Assembly (NCBI RefSeq): GCF_021155765.1
Contig: NC_060106.1
Span: 12,302,031 to 12,366,030, forward strand
Length of the DNA stretch: 64,000 nt
From: Diprion similis
Taxonomy: Eukaryota > Arthropoda > Insecta > Hymenoptera > Diprionidae
Reading direction: 5' to 3'
In this document: in pieces, positions 50,834 through 64,000 of the stretch
Layout of the letters: each line of letters starts with the position of its first letter
Position numbering within the stretch: position 1 is the stretch's first letter
Position numbers and translations under genes: made by a program
Notes under the pieces: model-generated
Told to the model about the DNA's origin: nothing
Databases searched by the model: none
The model's input: the letters and a program-made list of their open reading frames with translations, nothing else

Positions 50834-53257
50834 GAATATACTGTTTCGTACGTCTAACGATCGTTATATAAGAGGGTGAAATTCTTCACACACGCATGAG
50901 AAAGGCTTTATTATCAGAAATCGTGGTGGTGCCCAGCTTCGTGATTTGTGATTCTATTGAATAATAGCGGCAATACGGAGAAGCGATTAGGCCGGAAAGC
51001 TGTTATCTTTTATACGATTCGTTAAACACGATAATAATTAGGAGTCGCGTACTTTGAAAGCGCGATTGATGCTATTTGCGTCAGTGCTTTGCACGTAAAC
51101 TGAGTGGGATACGATAAAAGGCGTGATATTCTTATCGAACTGTTTGTAGAATCTTGAACAACACGGCGAGAGAGGTTATCAATAGTTCGTTCGTTACCAT
51201 ACACTTAAATACATCTCGTGTGTGTTCAAGTTGCTCTCTTACTCTTTCACACCCCCGTTTCACACGCAAGCAAACTCGTTACCAGATTCAGGATTCGTTA
51301 TATTTTCGTCCCAAGTTAAAGAATAAAGAAAAAAAGAAAAAAAAGACACAAAAATACGTATAATAACTACAGAAATGATAATGTTGTACCTACGGCGTTG
51401 GCCGTAGCAGCAACAGCAGCAGAGATTGAATTACGGCTGAAAATTACCCTGCAGCTATACACGCAGAAATACGAAACTTTGTTCTGCAGATCTTTCACAA
51501 GTTTCGCTTTGTGCATGTGGTACATACATGATATCTACTCATACAGTCGCGTCGGACATGATGCATAAATAATTTAATTGTAGGTACCGCAATTTTCGAG
51601 GGCAAAGTTTTAGCATCAATCCCGCCCCGCGGTGGTCAGCTGCATATTTCGGCATCGATATAAATACGTGGAAGTTGGCTCGGAAATCGTGGGACAATCC
51701 AGCCTTACGTAATCTGACAACGAGTGGACAGCCGGATAGACCAAACGCCGTTTCTATCTTCGCTCGACCTAAGTCCCGACGTTTTTCCCGACATCATAGA
51801 GTGGATAAGTGAAAATTCCCTTTTCCGAATTCGTGGAAAGTTAGTTTTCGTTAAATATCCACTGACGTTTCGCTAGGATTCAAAGAGATCGGTGAAACAA
51901 GTAGAGGAAAAACCAGACTCTGGGAATAATTACGAGTTTGTGTTAATTTGAGATAGGTCAAGTAATTAGCTACTACAAGACATCGACTGATTTCGCAGTA
52001 GCTTCATATTATGTTGCAATGTAAGATCACAAAGCTCGTACACAAGCATTGTCAATGTCTCTCGGCGATAAACAACCAGCTCGTAATAAACTGTTTTCGA
52101 CTAAGCCGATATATATATATACGCGCAAAAAATGGAGATTGTGCAGGCGTGAAAGTGGATGGCTTGTTTGCATGAATAACGTGCGTAATGTTCATATGGG
52201 GTGAGAGATGATCTCTCGACACTGGATCGCCGCTGCAGCATGCAGCACTCCGACGGGATGTACGAAGAGGTATAGTATCAGGAACGATTATAGCACTAGC
52301 CGCGTATAGCGATAACGACAACTATTCAAAGCGATAAGTTCTCTCGGTGTATAAACTTTTACAGAATTGACAGCACCGTATCGGACGAGTATGATGGATG
52401 CGATTTAACCTAACGCTATGCAGACAACGTTAATGTGACTTGGAGTAGTTGCAGCCTTGGAACGATATTAATACCCAGAATTGACGATTGTGAAAACGAT
52501 GAGATCGTCGCCTAAGCGTACATTACGCAGATGTGACGATAACAATTTCCTCCGGCTGTTTCAGGCAAACTCAGTATTTTATACGTGAACCGCAGCGTTT
52601 CCCGCTTTGCGATGATGACAATGATGATGTTGAAATAAAAACAAAAAAAAAAAGGAAGAAAAAAAAAAACCGACGCATCAGAGATCCGTGCAGCGATTAA
52701 TATAAGCGGAAAAGGACAGAAAGAATAAGAAAAAAAAAAGACTCGACGAGAAACTGAAATTGATCTGGAGTCATACTCGTATATCCATATGCAGGTCATT
52801 AAGGTAATCACTTTGTCTTGAGCGAAGGTCGGATTGCGGTGAAATCCCACTCTTGAGGATTACGCGTCGTTTGGCTAATTAGAAGGACTTATAGCCGCAA
52901 ATTAACCGACCGGAAAGGTGCGTAATATTGCGAGTAAATTATAAAACAAATCCTCGCGCAATCGGGGAAATCATAAACTGCAAGAAATATGCACGCATCT
53001 ACTATCGTGGCTAAACCATGAGTCGAAATTACAGTTTTCCTGAAGAACATTCTTAAATTTACGCTCGCTCTTGAGGGGCGGTGTCTCAGCTAAGTAGAAA
53101 GGCAATTTCAGAGCTCATCGGTGTATACAAGCAAGGTTGGACGGAACGACGAGAACAGAAATAGTCACTGGAACATCATCGGGCATTCCCGTAGCGTGTA
53201 TGATATTTTGGAATGTTTAATATCAACCGATAAAATAAAATAACCGGCGGTCCGTCC

Positions 53258-53258
<1 letters not shown>

Positions 53259-53300
<42 letters not shown>
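53259..53300. repeat. (TC)n microsatellite
   Basis: About 21 uninterrupted TC units, the longest dinucleotide array in the window. Confidence 0.95.
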
Positions 53301-53303
<3 letters not shown>

Positions 53304-55228
53304 CTTACAGCGAACAGGGCGACGCTAACGAACCTCGATAGATCCGTCCTTGGTTGTCATTTGATCCTCAATCAAGCTGGTCGAGACTGAAATCTGGTTT
53401 ACTTGCGTAAGAGACGGACAGGCACATTGACTCGTAATACGTGCGTACAGCTGTTCAGGAGCTTGCAGCCACCCACGCATGACACTGCCCGTGGCTGCTG
53501 AACCGCTGATTCAATGGATCATTGCGAACGCTGAGCCATTGGAAAAGGCATGACTGACTATGATTTACTTACGTAAAGGAGAGTCGCATGGATAGAGGAA
53601 TAGGAGTACCTATATACTCGAGTTTGGTGCAAAGCTGCACGAGCCCGTGAATTTTGTTTATTTTATTTGTTGCGTAGCAATCGTCATTGGGTTTGGATAA
53701 AAGAAGAAATGGAAAAAAAGAAAGAACGGTTCACACCAAAGGACTGTCCATAAAATGACGATCCAGAAAATTTTTCACACTTCCTGCTTTTAACTTATGT
53801 ACTTAATAAAACGAGAAACTACTTGCAATCGATGGAATAAAACTCAATGCTGATAATTGAACGCCTGCAGGCTGTTGCCGAGGTCTGTAAGCTTGAGAAA
53901 TCCTCCAAGCGCGTTTTCCATTCTTCAGAGAATTTCCAAGACGTTCAGCTTTATAGAGACCTGTACCATACCACCCTGGCTGGTGAAATGTCCCCGGGGT
54001 AAATTACGTTTTTTCTTTCACTATTTTTATTTCATTCAGTCGACGTAGATTACTTTTAACGCACACCCAAATTTATAGGAGCAACGTGGGCAGAATTGCT
54101 ACAGCATTTGCCGCATTTTCCCTTTAAATCGCACAGTTTTATTATGGAAATCGAACGAATCGGGACTCGGATAGACGAGCAATATATTTTAACGAACGTG
54201 GGTTAATAAATCTATTTTAAACTATCCAAAAATTTACTCGAGGTTTTGGCCTTTTTTCCTCAATTAAACTCGTTGTCGGAACGTGAGGCAACGAGCAATT
54301 TCAAAATCGCATAAATTCAAGTCCAAAAGAGAGGAAAAAAACCACGGAATAACAGAGGTTCATATTTAAGCTGCGGAGAGAAGCGAAGAGGATTAGCTCT
54401 GAAGAGTGCATTTTTTAAAACGTTACCGAAAAAGTTATTCGCTGTTGAAGTTACGATTATCTCTGCGATAAAAAATGGCGAAGACACGAGAAAGAAAACA
54501 TCGACTGAAGCTCAGCACTAACTCTTTAAAACGATTCTTTTGTAATCTCACCTAAGAGTTTACTGATGAAGTTGTCAAGCTACGCGAACAGGCATCGTTC
54601 AATAAATTTTTTGGCAAAAATTTACACAAGAAAAAATCGTTTCAAACGAAAAGCGTTAAAGCTACCGAAGCCTCTTGGTAAGCTATACGTCACAACAATT
54701 ATTTACCGCAAAATCATATAGCGTGTAAAAATACGTTCCATCTCGCGAGTTATTCGAATGGGAAAACGATGAGGCAATTCAGACACGTCGTAAAACTTTT
54801 TCCCTCAAAATTCTCATCTTCAGACATTTCGTATAGGACCCAGACGCAATGGGTTTGCGATGTGGGCGGTGAGAAAACAAAGCAATACTGAATTTTTTTC
54901 AACCATCCAACTGCGTATGTATGTACACATAAACGTGAATGCGATTTAGGCCAAGTTATGCAGAATAAAAATTGAGGAATAAATTTTACACGCATGCGAA
55001 ATGATCTTCGCCCCGAAAGATCGATGGAAAACAGACGAGGGATAAACGTACGTTAAAGTTTGTACACACAAATCAAATGACAAGGAACAGAAAACTGTGA
55101 TAATGAGTGAATTGAAAGTTGATCGGTGTACTTGTGCCGGTTTAACAATGAATAGCATAAAAAGTATCCAGCGCTGTGCTATTTCAGCTTGAGGATAATC
55201 AAGGTGCGCATAATTGATAATTCGAAAC

Positions 55229-55244
55229 GGTGGTGGTGGTGGTG
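55229..55244. repeat. (GGT)n microsatellite
   Basis: Five GGT units. Confidence 0.85.
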
Positions 55245-58200
55245 AGTAGGAGAAAGCAGCTGATTGTGAGAACGGGAATGGTAGGTATCGAAAGATCGGC
55301 ATATTAGGTACCCGAGGTACTTGAAACGCGGGTGTACGTTCTGATTTAACGCTTCGCGAGCAGCACGAAGTACAAAGTACAAGCGATTCATAATTAATAA
55401 TTACAAATGTGCGGGGGCGTTGATGGTACGCATCGTCTTAGCGCTCAATGCTCAACGTTTAGCACCCGGCGTGTACGGCAAGCCAACCGAACTAAACAGC
55501 GAACGAACCAACGAACCAATGCTATTTCGAGCCGTCCGTAGTTACGCTCTCTTGCCAAGGATAATTGGAGTACTAACCTAACTTAACCTAATCTAGCCTA
55601 GCTCAGCTTAACCTCGCCGTTGCGTAGCGCTGTAATGATTTTGGGCAGATGTTTATAACGTCTTTGGTGAAGGGAGCTCGTTATCTGTATGGCGACGCTT
55701 TAAAAGTTCGCCATCTTTCAGGCCGATGAAAAATATCAGCCACGTTTGAAAGGATTTAGGCTTTCTGAAATCTGTTGCATCTTGTTCATCGCCGATAAAA
55801 TAATTGATTAATTATATATATATATATATATGGATAGATGACACGGAGGTACGATGCTAGTGATCAGAAAGAGCGAAGTGAGCTTCGCAAGTTAGTTTGA
55901 AAGATTTTTCGTCTTTCAGAAGATGGTTAACGTGCAGCGGACTTGACTACGCAGTCACGTTAATTTGTTAAACTTAACTCATACCTGTACAAGGAAATCT
56001 GAAGGCTTAGCTCGATTTCTAGCACTTCGTGAATTACTCAGGAATTTTTCATTTGTGGAAATATATAGCGTGAAAAGCACAGCAAAAAAAGCATAGCAGA
56101 ACGCGTTACCACGAGCCCTGTTGAAAACAGAGAAGTCGAGGTAAAGCGCAAAGAAAAATATTCGAGGCGATATAAGAACGTCAGTGTGACTCGGAAAAAG
56201 CTTCGCTTCGAGTGCTTTTCTCGCATATATCGGAGAGGATTTCATCCCTCTTGGTCAAGAGGATCTCTTTTACGAGGACTTTCTCCGTTCATCGATTCAC
56301 GGAACGAGTTCTATTTAGCCTTCAAATACACACGCGTCTAACCCACCGAGGTAAGCCAGGTGAAAAGCTCGATCCAACTTCACAGGTCTAGTTCCCGCAG
56401 CAGCGAGTCTGCAGCCTCGTAAATATCCGGCAAACATCCACGTTGACAAAACGTAGAAACAGAGAAAAGAAGAAAGAAAAAAAAAATGAGGAGACGAAGA
56501 GAAAGAAGACGAAGAGAAAACTTCCGAGCTACCCCATGAGACGCGCCCACCCCTTGTTTGGACCCAGACGCGCGGTAAGCTTGGTTCAGAGTGATTTCAC
56601 AACAATTTTCGTACGTCAATATCAATTCCGATCTTGCTTGTTCGCATCCCGTTACACAAACAAGCGTGCCGACAGTCGGAGGCGTAACCTGGAAATACAG
56701 GATCCCAAAACTCTTGGGCAGAGCAAAAGCTGCCGTAAACTCGAATTGAATCGGATGACGCGCGAAGCTTTTCTAGACATGACGGATGAAGATAAGAACC
56801 GAGTGTGTAACGAGCATCTACTTTCCGGAGTTTGCTTCGTCTACAGAAATATTATCAACGTTTAAATCTGTTGACTCGCGGTCTCCGTTTTGTTGGAATA
56901 CGAAGGGGAAAATCGGATGCGTTAGGATTGCGCAATTTGTTATATCCTGACGAAAAGCAAGAGGGATTTCAGTCCGGTGCATATTCCATCTGCCCTCTGT
57001 CAACCGCAAATCCGAGGCTGCTGCAGTCCGATAACATTATCATATTGATCATCATGCTTACCGAACTTAGGACGAGAAATGACAAACACTTTGACATAGG
57101 CGTGAAAAAAACAAGTTTGCGGAACACAGCCCGCGGCCAATCCGTAATACTTTGAGCGGTGGATTATAACCGGTAATAATAATCAAGCGATGGTAGGGAA
57201 GAAACGTCAGATATGCTTTGACAAGAAACATGTGATTTCGACAAACGACCGACGGTCTCAACTCCGGTGTCCGTCCAATCAATCCCGAGTGGGTGCATCA
57301 CGTAGACACCGGCAATGAGCATGATTCCAAGAAGAAAGTCTTGATTGGCAGGAATGACAAGAGCTTATTATTTATCAACGTTGAATGAATTGACGTCGTT
57401 TTACCATCTACGGATCTAAACGAATTACCTACACACGTCTCTCTTCACGTATCAGCAATTGAGTATTTCGATAGAATAGAAATGATCTGTACAATGCATA
57501 TACGCATAGTATACTTACATCTCGTGTAACGATCCTCGATTGGCAACGCCAGGGTTATCGCTTGGTGAAAAATAACTTTCGTAACGTAGCGCGTTTACGC
57601 ATGTGAGCACTGTGGTACACGTTTAACAAGCATATTCGTGCATGTGTACGATATTCATACATGCCGCATGTATCGTCGATAGGCGCCTGGAGATAACCGG
57701 TAATAAGTTAAGCACAGAAAATTAGTAATGATTGAGATAACCGGCCTGCAGCATTGAGCGCGGTGATTATTGTACCTAACGACTTTACGGAGACTCTCTA
57801 TCTTCCCTGTGAACGCCGTTGCAGATTACAGTTATGAGACTGTATGGGTTCAGCAACGGCCTACTACCAGCTCTCTGGCTAATGAAACTAAAATAATATC
57901 AGCCAGCCTTTGCCTCGGGCAAACGTGACATCCGTCAGGCTTTTCTCAGAGCGTGGATTCTGTCACGTTTACACATAATGATGCAGTTCATCGTCCGCGT
58001 AGCTCATCCATCGGTATTCGATAGCATAAGTACCTGTTTACACGACTATTTTTGCTATAACCTTGCAAAAATGTCGGAGGGAAGAGAGTTTTTCCCTTGG
58101 AGAGTCGTGCGTTGTTCGAGATAAGACCAATTTTTGAGATTTAGATCGGTCTCGTAGTCGAATCTTTGCGAGAGTATTGAGCGAACAAACAAAGTTGATA

Positions 58201-61078
58201 AACGAAGCGTGTGTCTAGGTCAAGTAGACCGAAATGACTTTTTGCTATCCATGACACAAATTCCGTGTGAAAACAAAAATTTGCAGTATTAATCTCTCCG
58301 CGATGAAATCATCGTGGTTTTAAGGTGGTTGTCTTTAAACCACGAGCGATGCGGCAACTAGAATCCAAGACAGATTGCGGAAGCAATGGATCACAAGTTT
58401 TGCCACAAACATCGAAAAGACGAATTATTACCAGTCGTAGTCGCCCATCTCAAGACTCCCGTACATAGTTTCGCCACAGAAGTTAACAATTGGTCTAACA
58501 ATGAGAAATAGAAAATAAGATTAGATTTGAAATGTCGTGATTATCGATGTAGTTACCTACATCCATACCACCGAAAGTATACAACCTACACATGTACATA
58601 ATTCAAGATTTCTGAAGAATGATAATTCCTCGGTCTGTACCGTCTGAATAACGTCGGATAACGATAAGCGGTTTACCAGTCTCACGCAAGGTCGCGGAAG
58701 GCCACGTAAGAGGCGGACGTATAGCGCAAGCGTTGTCACTCTGTTTGTCGCTGGTGTTTTAATCGCGTGTGCTGTGCTGTAACGTAACACCGAGTGACAG
58801 AGGGACCCGGGGCCTATACTCACGTCCTTCGTAATTATGCCAACGAAATTCGCTTATTCAGACGTATCTTTATTTCCACCCTCCCTAGGCGGTTATTTTT
58901 AGAACGAGGCACAAACAAGTGGGAGATAGGCGACACCCGCTCCGCGTTAACGGTAGCGCGGCGAAAGGCGGGGGAGGAGGGAGGCGACGATACTCTTATC
59001 GCTCCGAAACTCCGCAGAGCACACGAAGAAGACCCAAGACTGACGGCTCAGGTCAGGAATCATCTACTCGAGTTTCTCGTTCCTCTTACTCGATACCATG
59101 ACGTGCACCTTGACGTGCTGCTTCTGTTGCATAACACACGTCCGTTTCACGATCGATCTGCCTAAAACGTACCGCGTGTACAGTGCACAGTAGAGGCGAG
59201 TCGATCACTGCATGGCTGATACTCTCACGGAGGGTAGATGTAAAGAGGTCTACACCTGATCACTGTGAATAGAAAGTGTCCATAAAATAGCAAAAGCTTC
59301 ACGTAATATGTTTTGCTGCTTCCCTTCGACATGCACACATCACTTCATCTAACCATTCTAGTGACTTGTTGAGCCATTATTCGTCGCTTTTTGTTGAATA
59401 CTTTTTCGGTTAAAAACCTATGCGAGATACTTTTCTTCACCTCCATCCTCCGCACTGATACTACGGATGGTCCGCTTACGTAGGAATCAATTCCAGGCGA
59501 GTCGATGCTGATGAGGAGACAACTGTGCTAAACGTATCTACCCTGGATCTTTTTCACCCACTGCCGCGGTATAATGAGGCACATTCCGAATATTCGTCGA
59601 AAAGGGAGATTATCCTGAAATCTACCTGTTCCATCCCCGACACGGTTCGAGGCGAGGTTTATTGGTATAAAGCCAGGGATGGGTATCGATTTCAAATGCG
59701 GATTTCGGGTGGTGCCTCGGAGGCGAGAGGCTTGACGAACAAAAGGTTTTCCATCAAATCCGGCAAGTATCGCTTTCAGGTAAAATTTACGACCCTTTTG
59801 CACCAGCCCTCCTTCCGATATATATATATACCTTATAACCATTTCGTCTGGCTGGTTGTCGCCGAGGTGTATATCCACTGGGCTATGTTTCCGGAAAATA
59901 AGACAGCCACCACCGACGCCCCTCTCGTACATTTCCCCGACTGCTTGATGCTCCACGGCCCGCCCTCGTAAAGTTCACGGCAGAGATTTACCAAGATTAA
60001 AATCACTGTTTACGAGCTTTTCCTCAAATCCTGCAGCGGTTCCTGATTACATCCAAGCGATTTCATCAGCAGCGACCACATTTTCACCTCCGGCTGGTAT
60101 CCTCGTTACTATGCATGTACGGAGAGTAAGCCGTCCCTTTCCTGCAGTTTTATGTGCAATTACCTACCGTTTTTTTTTTTTTTCCTTCCTCACCGTTTAA
60201 ACATTCTCAAACCGCAGGTATTTTCGACTCAGAAATATATATTCACGGTTATTTTCGGTCGAGTTATTTTTGTGTCATGCTGTTACTCTTTTTCTTTCTT
60301 CTTCTATTTTTTTTTTCGGTTTTTTTTTTTTCGTCAACGTGCGTGTTTGCTATCCACGTATACCTACCTTGAACGCTTTTTCCTTACAGTATTTCGGGAG
60401 CCGGGAATTTGTACACGCCACGGTACTTTGACGTGTTGAATACGTTCATTTTCACATACCGCGACACGTCCGAGGAAATAGACTGAAGCCTGCCATAATT
60501 AATGATCAAAACTAACGTAGGTACCCTGCCTACCTCGCCGAAATTGACTCGAGTATATTTAAAATACATGAGTAGATATTGATGAGAAAAGTCTGTGCAG
60601 CAGGTTTCGAATAGCTTTTGTACGTAATAAAGATTCCTTGGGGAATTGGCTGAGAACGTATACGAAGGCAGCGTTCCGTTTGATAACCTTAATAAACTTC
60701 GAGGAATGCCTATTCGAGATAAAACGAATCCTTGCCCTGCAAAGTTTTGCCTGCAGCCGGTATTATTCAGACCGATCTCCCGATCGTTACCCGCGATGCT
60801 GATATAGATTCGTAAATTCGCATCTCGATTGCTCTTCATTGTTTTCCGTTGGCACAACCGACGTTTGTTTCGTTTCTTCTCCCAAGTTCTCAGGCGCCTC
60901 GCCAGCTATTCGATCCTCGCGAATACAACAACACGTATGTATGTACATATGTACTTATATCTACGAGTCTGATATCAACGGCTGCGTACGTGTAATACGT
61001 ATTTACGTACATTACACCTATATGTAATATACGTACCTAAAAACTCCATCCGAAAATACTTGGCTTTGTCGGGAACAC

Positions 61079-61111
61079 CGACGACGACAACAACAACAAC
61101 AACAACAACAA
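61079..61111. repeat. (GAC)n(AAC)n microsatellite
   Basis: Two or three GAC units run into about eight CAA units. Confidence 0.9.
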
Positions 61112-61968
61112 GGTCCGACATTTTCACCACGCCGATCATTTCGCATCTACGTACAATTCTGTTTGGCCGCATCTGTGGAGTATTTAAAATGAAGCTTGAA
61201 TCGATTCATATGCGCTTAGCCCTTACGATAATCGCGGTCTTATATATATATATGTAGTTGAGAAGCTATTCTCGGCTGTACGATTCACGATTCACACGTA
61301 AGTCCGATGACTTGTACGATGCAACGTGTGCAGCCTACAATTGTCGTTAGTGTGGCGCAATCATGATTGACCGGAAGGTAAAACATGCAAAGATTAGCAA
61401 ACCGCGGTTGAAAAGGACGTGGATGGTTGCTTTCACGGCTAAAAATAAACGCGTCAGCGATAACGCGTTGCGTGGCAATTTTTATATGTATCTGCATCTA
61501 TGGTATAAACGCGTATACTATTATACAAAGACACGCGTGTGATGCGTGGAGTGAGCATAAGCCGAATCAGCAACATTATGCATGCAACGACGTATCCTTA
61601 ATGATAAGGAAAACTTCTGGAGGACTATTCGCATGCGATGTACATACATTCGGGTGTAGTTCACGGTTTCACAGATTTTATTAGGACGTAACTATAAGAA
61701 CAAACAAATGAGAATGAAATGATAATATTGCCATGACAGATGGATACGTATGCCTTGGCAGCGGACAGCGGGCGGCGGGAAAACCCGACCATGGATCCCG
61801 ATTTATTTTAAGAAAATTGAAAACCTCAGGTACATACCTAGTACCTACCGCACAATCGTACACTTCCGTAGGTGACGACAGACCAACTCCGCGGTATGAC
61901 GATTATAATTATACGCGGTCTGAAAAGAACTCGATGAATCAAATCAGCGAGACATCGTGAATCTTGTC

Positions 61969-62392
61969 CTCATACAGGGTCGTACGATTTTTTGAATCTG
62001 AAATTTCTCGACTTTTCCAATTATTCCAGGTAATCTTTCAAGAAACATCCCACTGATTAATCGCAATTTTTGTCACATTAATACCAATATCTTCAGTATT
62101 ATCTGGTAAATATCTGACTATCTGAGAATCAATTAACAAGAAACAGCTTGCGTTTTTCTGTATGAAAGAAAGAAAAGAAGGTTTGATATTAAGTACCTGA
62201 AACAAAATTTTAAGGGCAGGTTTTTATTTTTCTTAAGATCGATCGTACTTCGTACAAGAACGAGTTCACTTCTTCAACGGACTCAAAATTCCAGTCTTGC
62301 CTTTCGAAATTTCCTGACCTTACCCAGCTGTAAGAGATTCACCGAGTTTTCCCGTTTTTCCAGGTTTTTCCTGTGCGTAAAAATCCTGTCAC
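61969..62392. repeat. decayed dispersed repeat with TTTCCAGG and AAATTTCCTGAC words
   Basis: The stretch opens with TACAGGGTCGTACG and contains several related words (AAATTTCTCGACTTTTCCA, TTCCAGGT, AAATTTCCTGACC, TTTTTCCAGGTTTTTCCTGT, AAAAATCCTGTCAC). Internal repetition of this kind is seen in some insect dispersed repeats. The ends are not sharply defined. Confidence 0.35.
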
Positions 62393-63120
62393 ACCAACAA
62401 TCCGCGGTAGAAATGCGTGCGAATCACACTGACAATGAGCCGGATTTAAAAGATCGATTCTTATCTTTGATGCAGGAATTATTAAAGCATCATACGCGTC
62501 CAGGCAACGCATATCGCCTCTGCCGAGGGCTATGGGTACGTATACTAGGTACGTACGGTGAATCCGATAGGTCGTGGGGTGGCAGCTGTTGCTAGTAATT
62601 GACCTAGTCATTGGAGGCTTTAAAAATAGCGTAGCGGGCCTTGATTCGAATTGATTCAATTCCCTGCTTGCCGGCCGATTGAGCGCGGAGAGAATAGCGG
62701 CTGCTCCGCGCGAAGAATAATACCTTATATCATACCACCAGGCGAGGCGATCAGGAGCGAATTAATGAAAAACAAACGACGGAATGAAAACGATTTGAAG
62801 GAAGAAGAAAATTCTTTCTGAAAAAAAGTTCGCCGGCGATTGTTATAGCTACGAAATTTCATTTTGTTTTGGGGTAACGCCAAGTCACAGTATAAAACGA
62901 GGGAAAAATCGTTGGAATGAAAAAATCAGCGCCGAAGAAAAATAATCGACCATCAAAAATTTCGCCACTCGCGGTGCGGTTGAATGACGATGTGCAGGCA
63001 CGGTTTGAACCGACTTTCCCGTTTCATCTTTCTCCGTTCTTCTCTTCTGTTAGGGAAATAAGCCAGCTGCTAGTGACAAACGTTGAAACGACTGGGTATT
63101 CTTCGGCCAAACATCACTGC

Positions 63121-63186
63121 CGTTATACGTATAATACGTATTACGCATACGTGTATGTACATACGGTACACGTAATACGAATAACG
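63121..63186. other. nested palindromes
   Basis: A perfect 12-bp palindrome GTATGTACATAC (63153-63164) lies inside the pair CGTATTACG (63137)/CGTAATACG (63171). A further outer pair is CGTTAT (63121)/ATAACG (63181). The whole can fold as an imperfect 66-nt hairpin. Confidence 0.5.
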
Positions 63187-64000
63187 CGGTGTGTCTGACA
63201 TGTGTTACTTACATGCTTGGCGATCTACATTTTCGGTAAATTATTGATAACAATTTTTTTTTCTCATATTTACCATTCATAAATTAATTCAGGAATCCAG
63301 ACAATCCCACGTCAGATTATATTATGTATGTACTTCGATGTAAATGCGTACATAGCCGATGGTAGAAAAATATTTTGATTGAGCGAAAGATTGCAGAGGC
63401 AGTAAAGATTCCCGTTGGCGACGTACCAGATCGTCTCCCAAAACCGACTATTGAATCGGATAAATCGTAGATTCATTTTTAATCCTAGGATTTACAATTT
63501 TTCTAATGCACCTCGCATTAAAATTGCTGCACGTGCTAATGGAGTGTGAAAACTTTAGTGAATATAGGAGAAAGTTGGAATTTCTCATGAATACGATAAT
63601 GGCGAATTAGACCTAGGTAGATAAATTCTTTGAATTGATAATAAGTTAGCTACTAAATTATTAACCTTAATTAAGGATATGCTTCTTGTGAGAAACCGAA
63701 ATTAAGCATCTTTTCAGAATAAGTTAATATGATTGTACCATACTCTTCAATATCTTCGCATCAGTTTAGATAATAAGGAATAATATTGTCAAAGCAAGTT
63801 AGATTCCGTGCGCTGCTCCTTATTGTAATTCTTTTTCAAGGAAAAAAAAACAATAAAGCTATTTTCTACATAAATATACATATACATATACTAATATGCA
63901 TAAACAGGCAGTGAGAAGTGTGTCAAGATTGGCATTTTTTCTTTTCGTTTTTTTTTCTATAATCAATACGCAGGTATATATATGTATACCTACACTTTAC

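Larger units (their letters stand above)
50834..64000. other. gene-poor region to the end of the window
   Basis: No gene is recognised in these 13 kb. The stretch holds microsatellites, palindromes, a decayed dispersed repeat (61969-62392) and chance-length ORFs. One at 59525-59971 has faint immunoglobulin-like spacing. Confidence 0.5.

Noticed and set aside
56443..56865. 140-codon frame ending MTREAFLDMTDEDKNRVCNE
   Set aside because: It has a non-ATG start and a long Lys/Arg/Glu low-complexity beginning from a purine tract. The last 40 residues look protein-like but have no acceptor or known family.
1..64000. CRISPR arrays, operons, bacterial promoters, integrated viral genes
   Set aside because: Nothing of the kind was seen. 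Gene structure is spliced and animal-like throughout, and no viral capsid, polymerase or envelope-like frame was recognised.

Overview
This is eukaryotic nuclear DNA from an insect. Evidence: spliced genes with GT-AG introns, an arthropod TATA plus TCAGTT core promoter, polyadenylation signals, many microsatellites and small TA-flanked inverted-repeat transposons. Protein similarity judged by eye fits Hymenoptera (perhaps a sawfly) or a related insect order. The sequence alone does not fix the species.

All securely identified genes lie in the first 14 kb. (1) Positions 1-262 (+) hold the last two exons of NDUFS1, the 75-kDa subunit of mitochondrial complex I. (2) Positions 1127-6739 (-) hold a complete 12-exon USO1/p115 gene, the Golgi vesicle-tethering factor, which converges tail to tail on NDUFS1. 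I could reconstruct its 841-residue reading frame exon by exon, with phases that agree at every junction. (3) Positions 11224-14201 (+) hold a complete 4-exon gene of the DDIT4/REDD1 (scylla/charybde) family, a stress-induced inhibitor of TORC1 signalling. It has a well-spaced TATA box and initiator, a tiny upstream ORF and a long 3' UTR.

From about 14.2 kb to 64 kb I see no recognisable protein-coding gene. This 50-kb stretch is intergenic DNA or a very long intron. It is rich in simple repeats, polypyrimidine tracts, palindromes and short chance-length ORFs. A possible two-exon 3' end of an unknown gene lies at 27335-27621 (-), and there are two or three orphan ORFs of uncertain status.

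The most interesting items outside the known genes are two stem-loops that look like small-RNA precursors (10371-10498 and 50745-50833). Next come three MITE-like elements that share TA flanks (1759-2117 and 5037-5264 in USO1 introns, 26113-26457 intergenic), a 180-bp tandem duplication in USO1 intron 1, and the compact stress-type promoter of the DDIT4-like gene. No bacterial, viral or CRISPR features were seen, and no convincing new multi-gene system was found.
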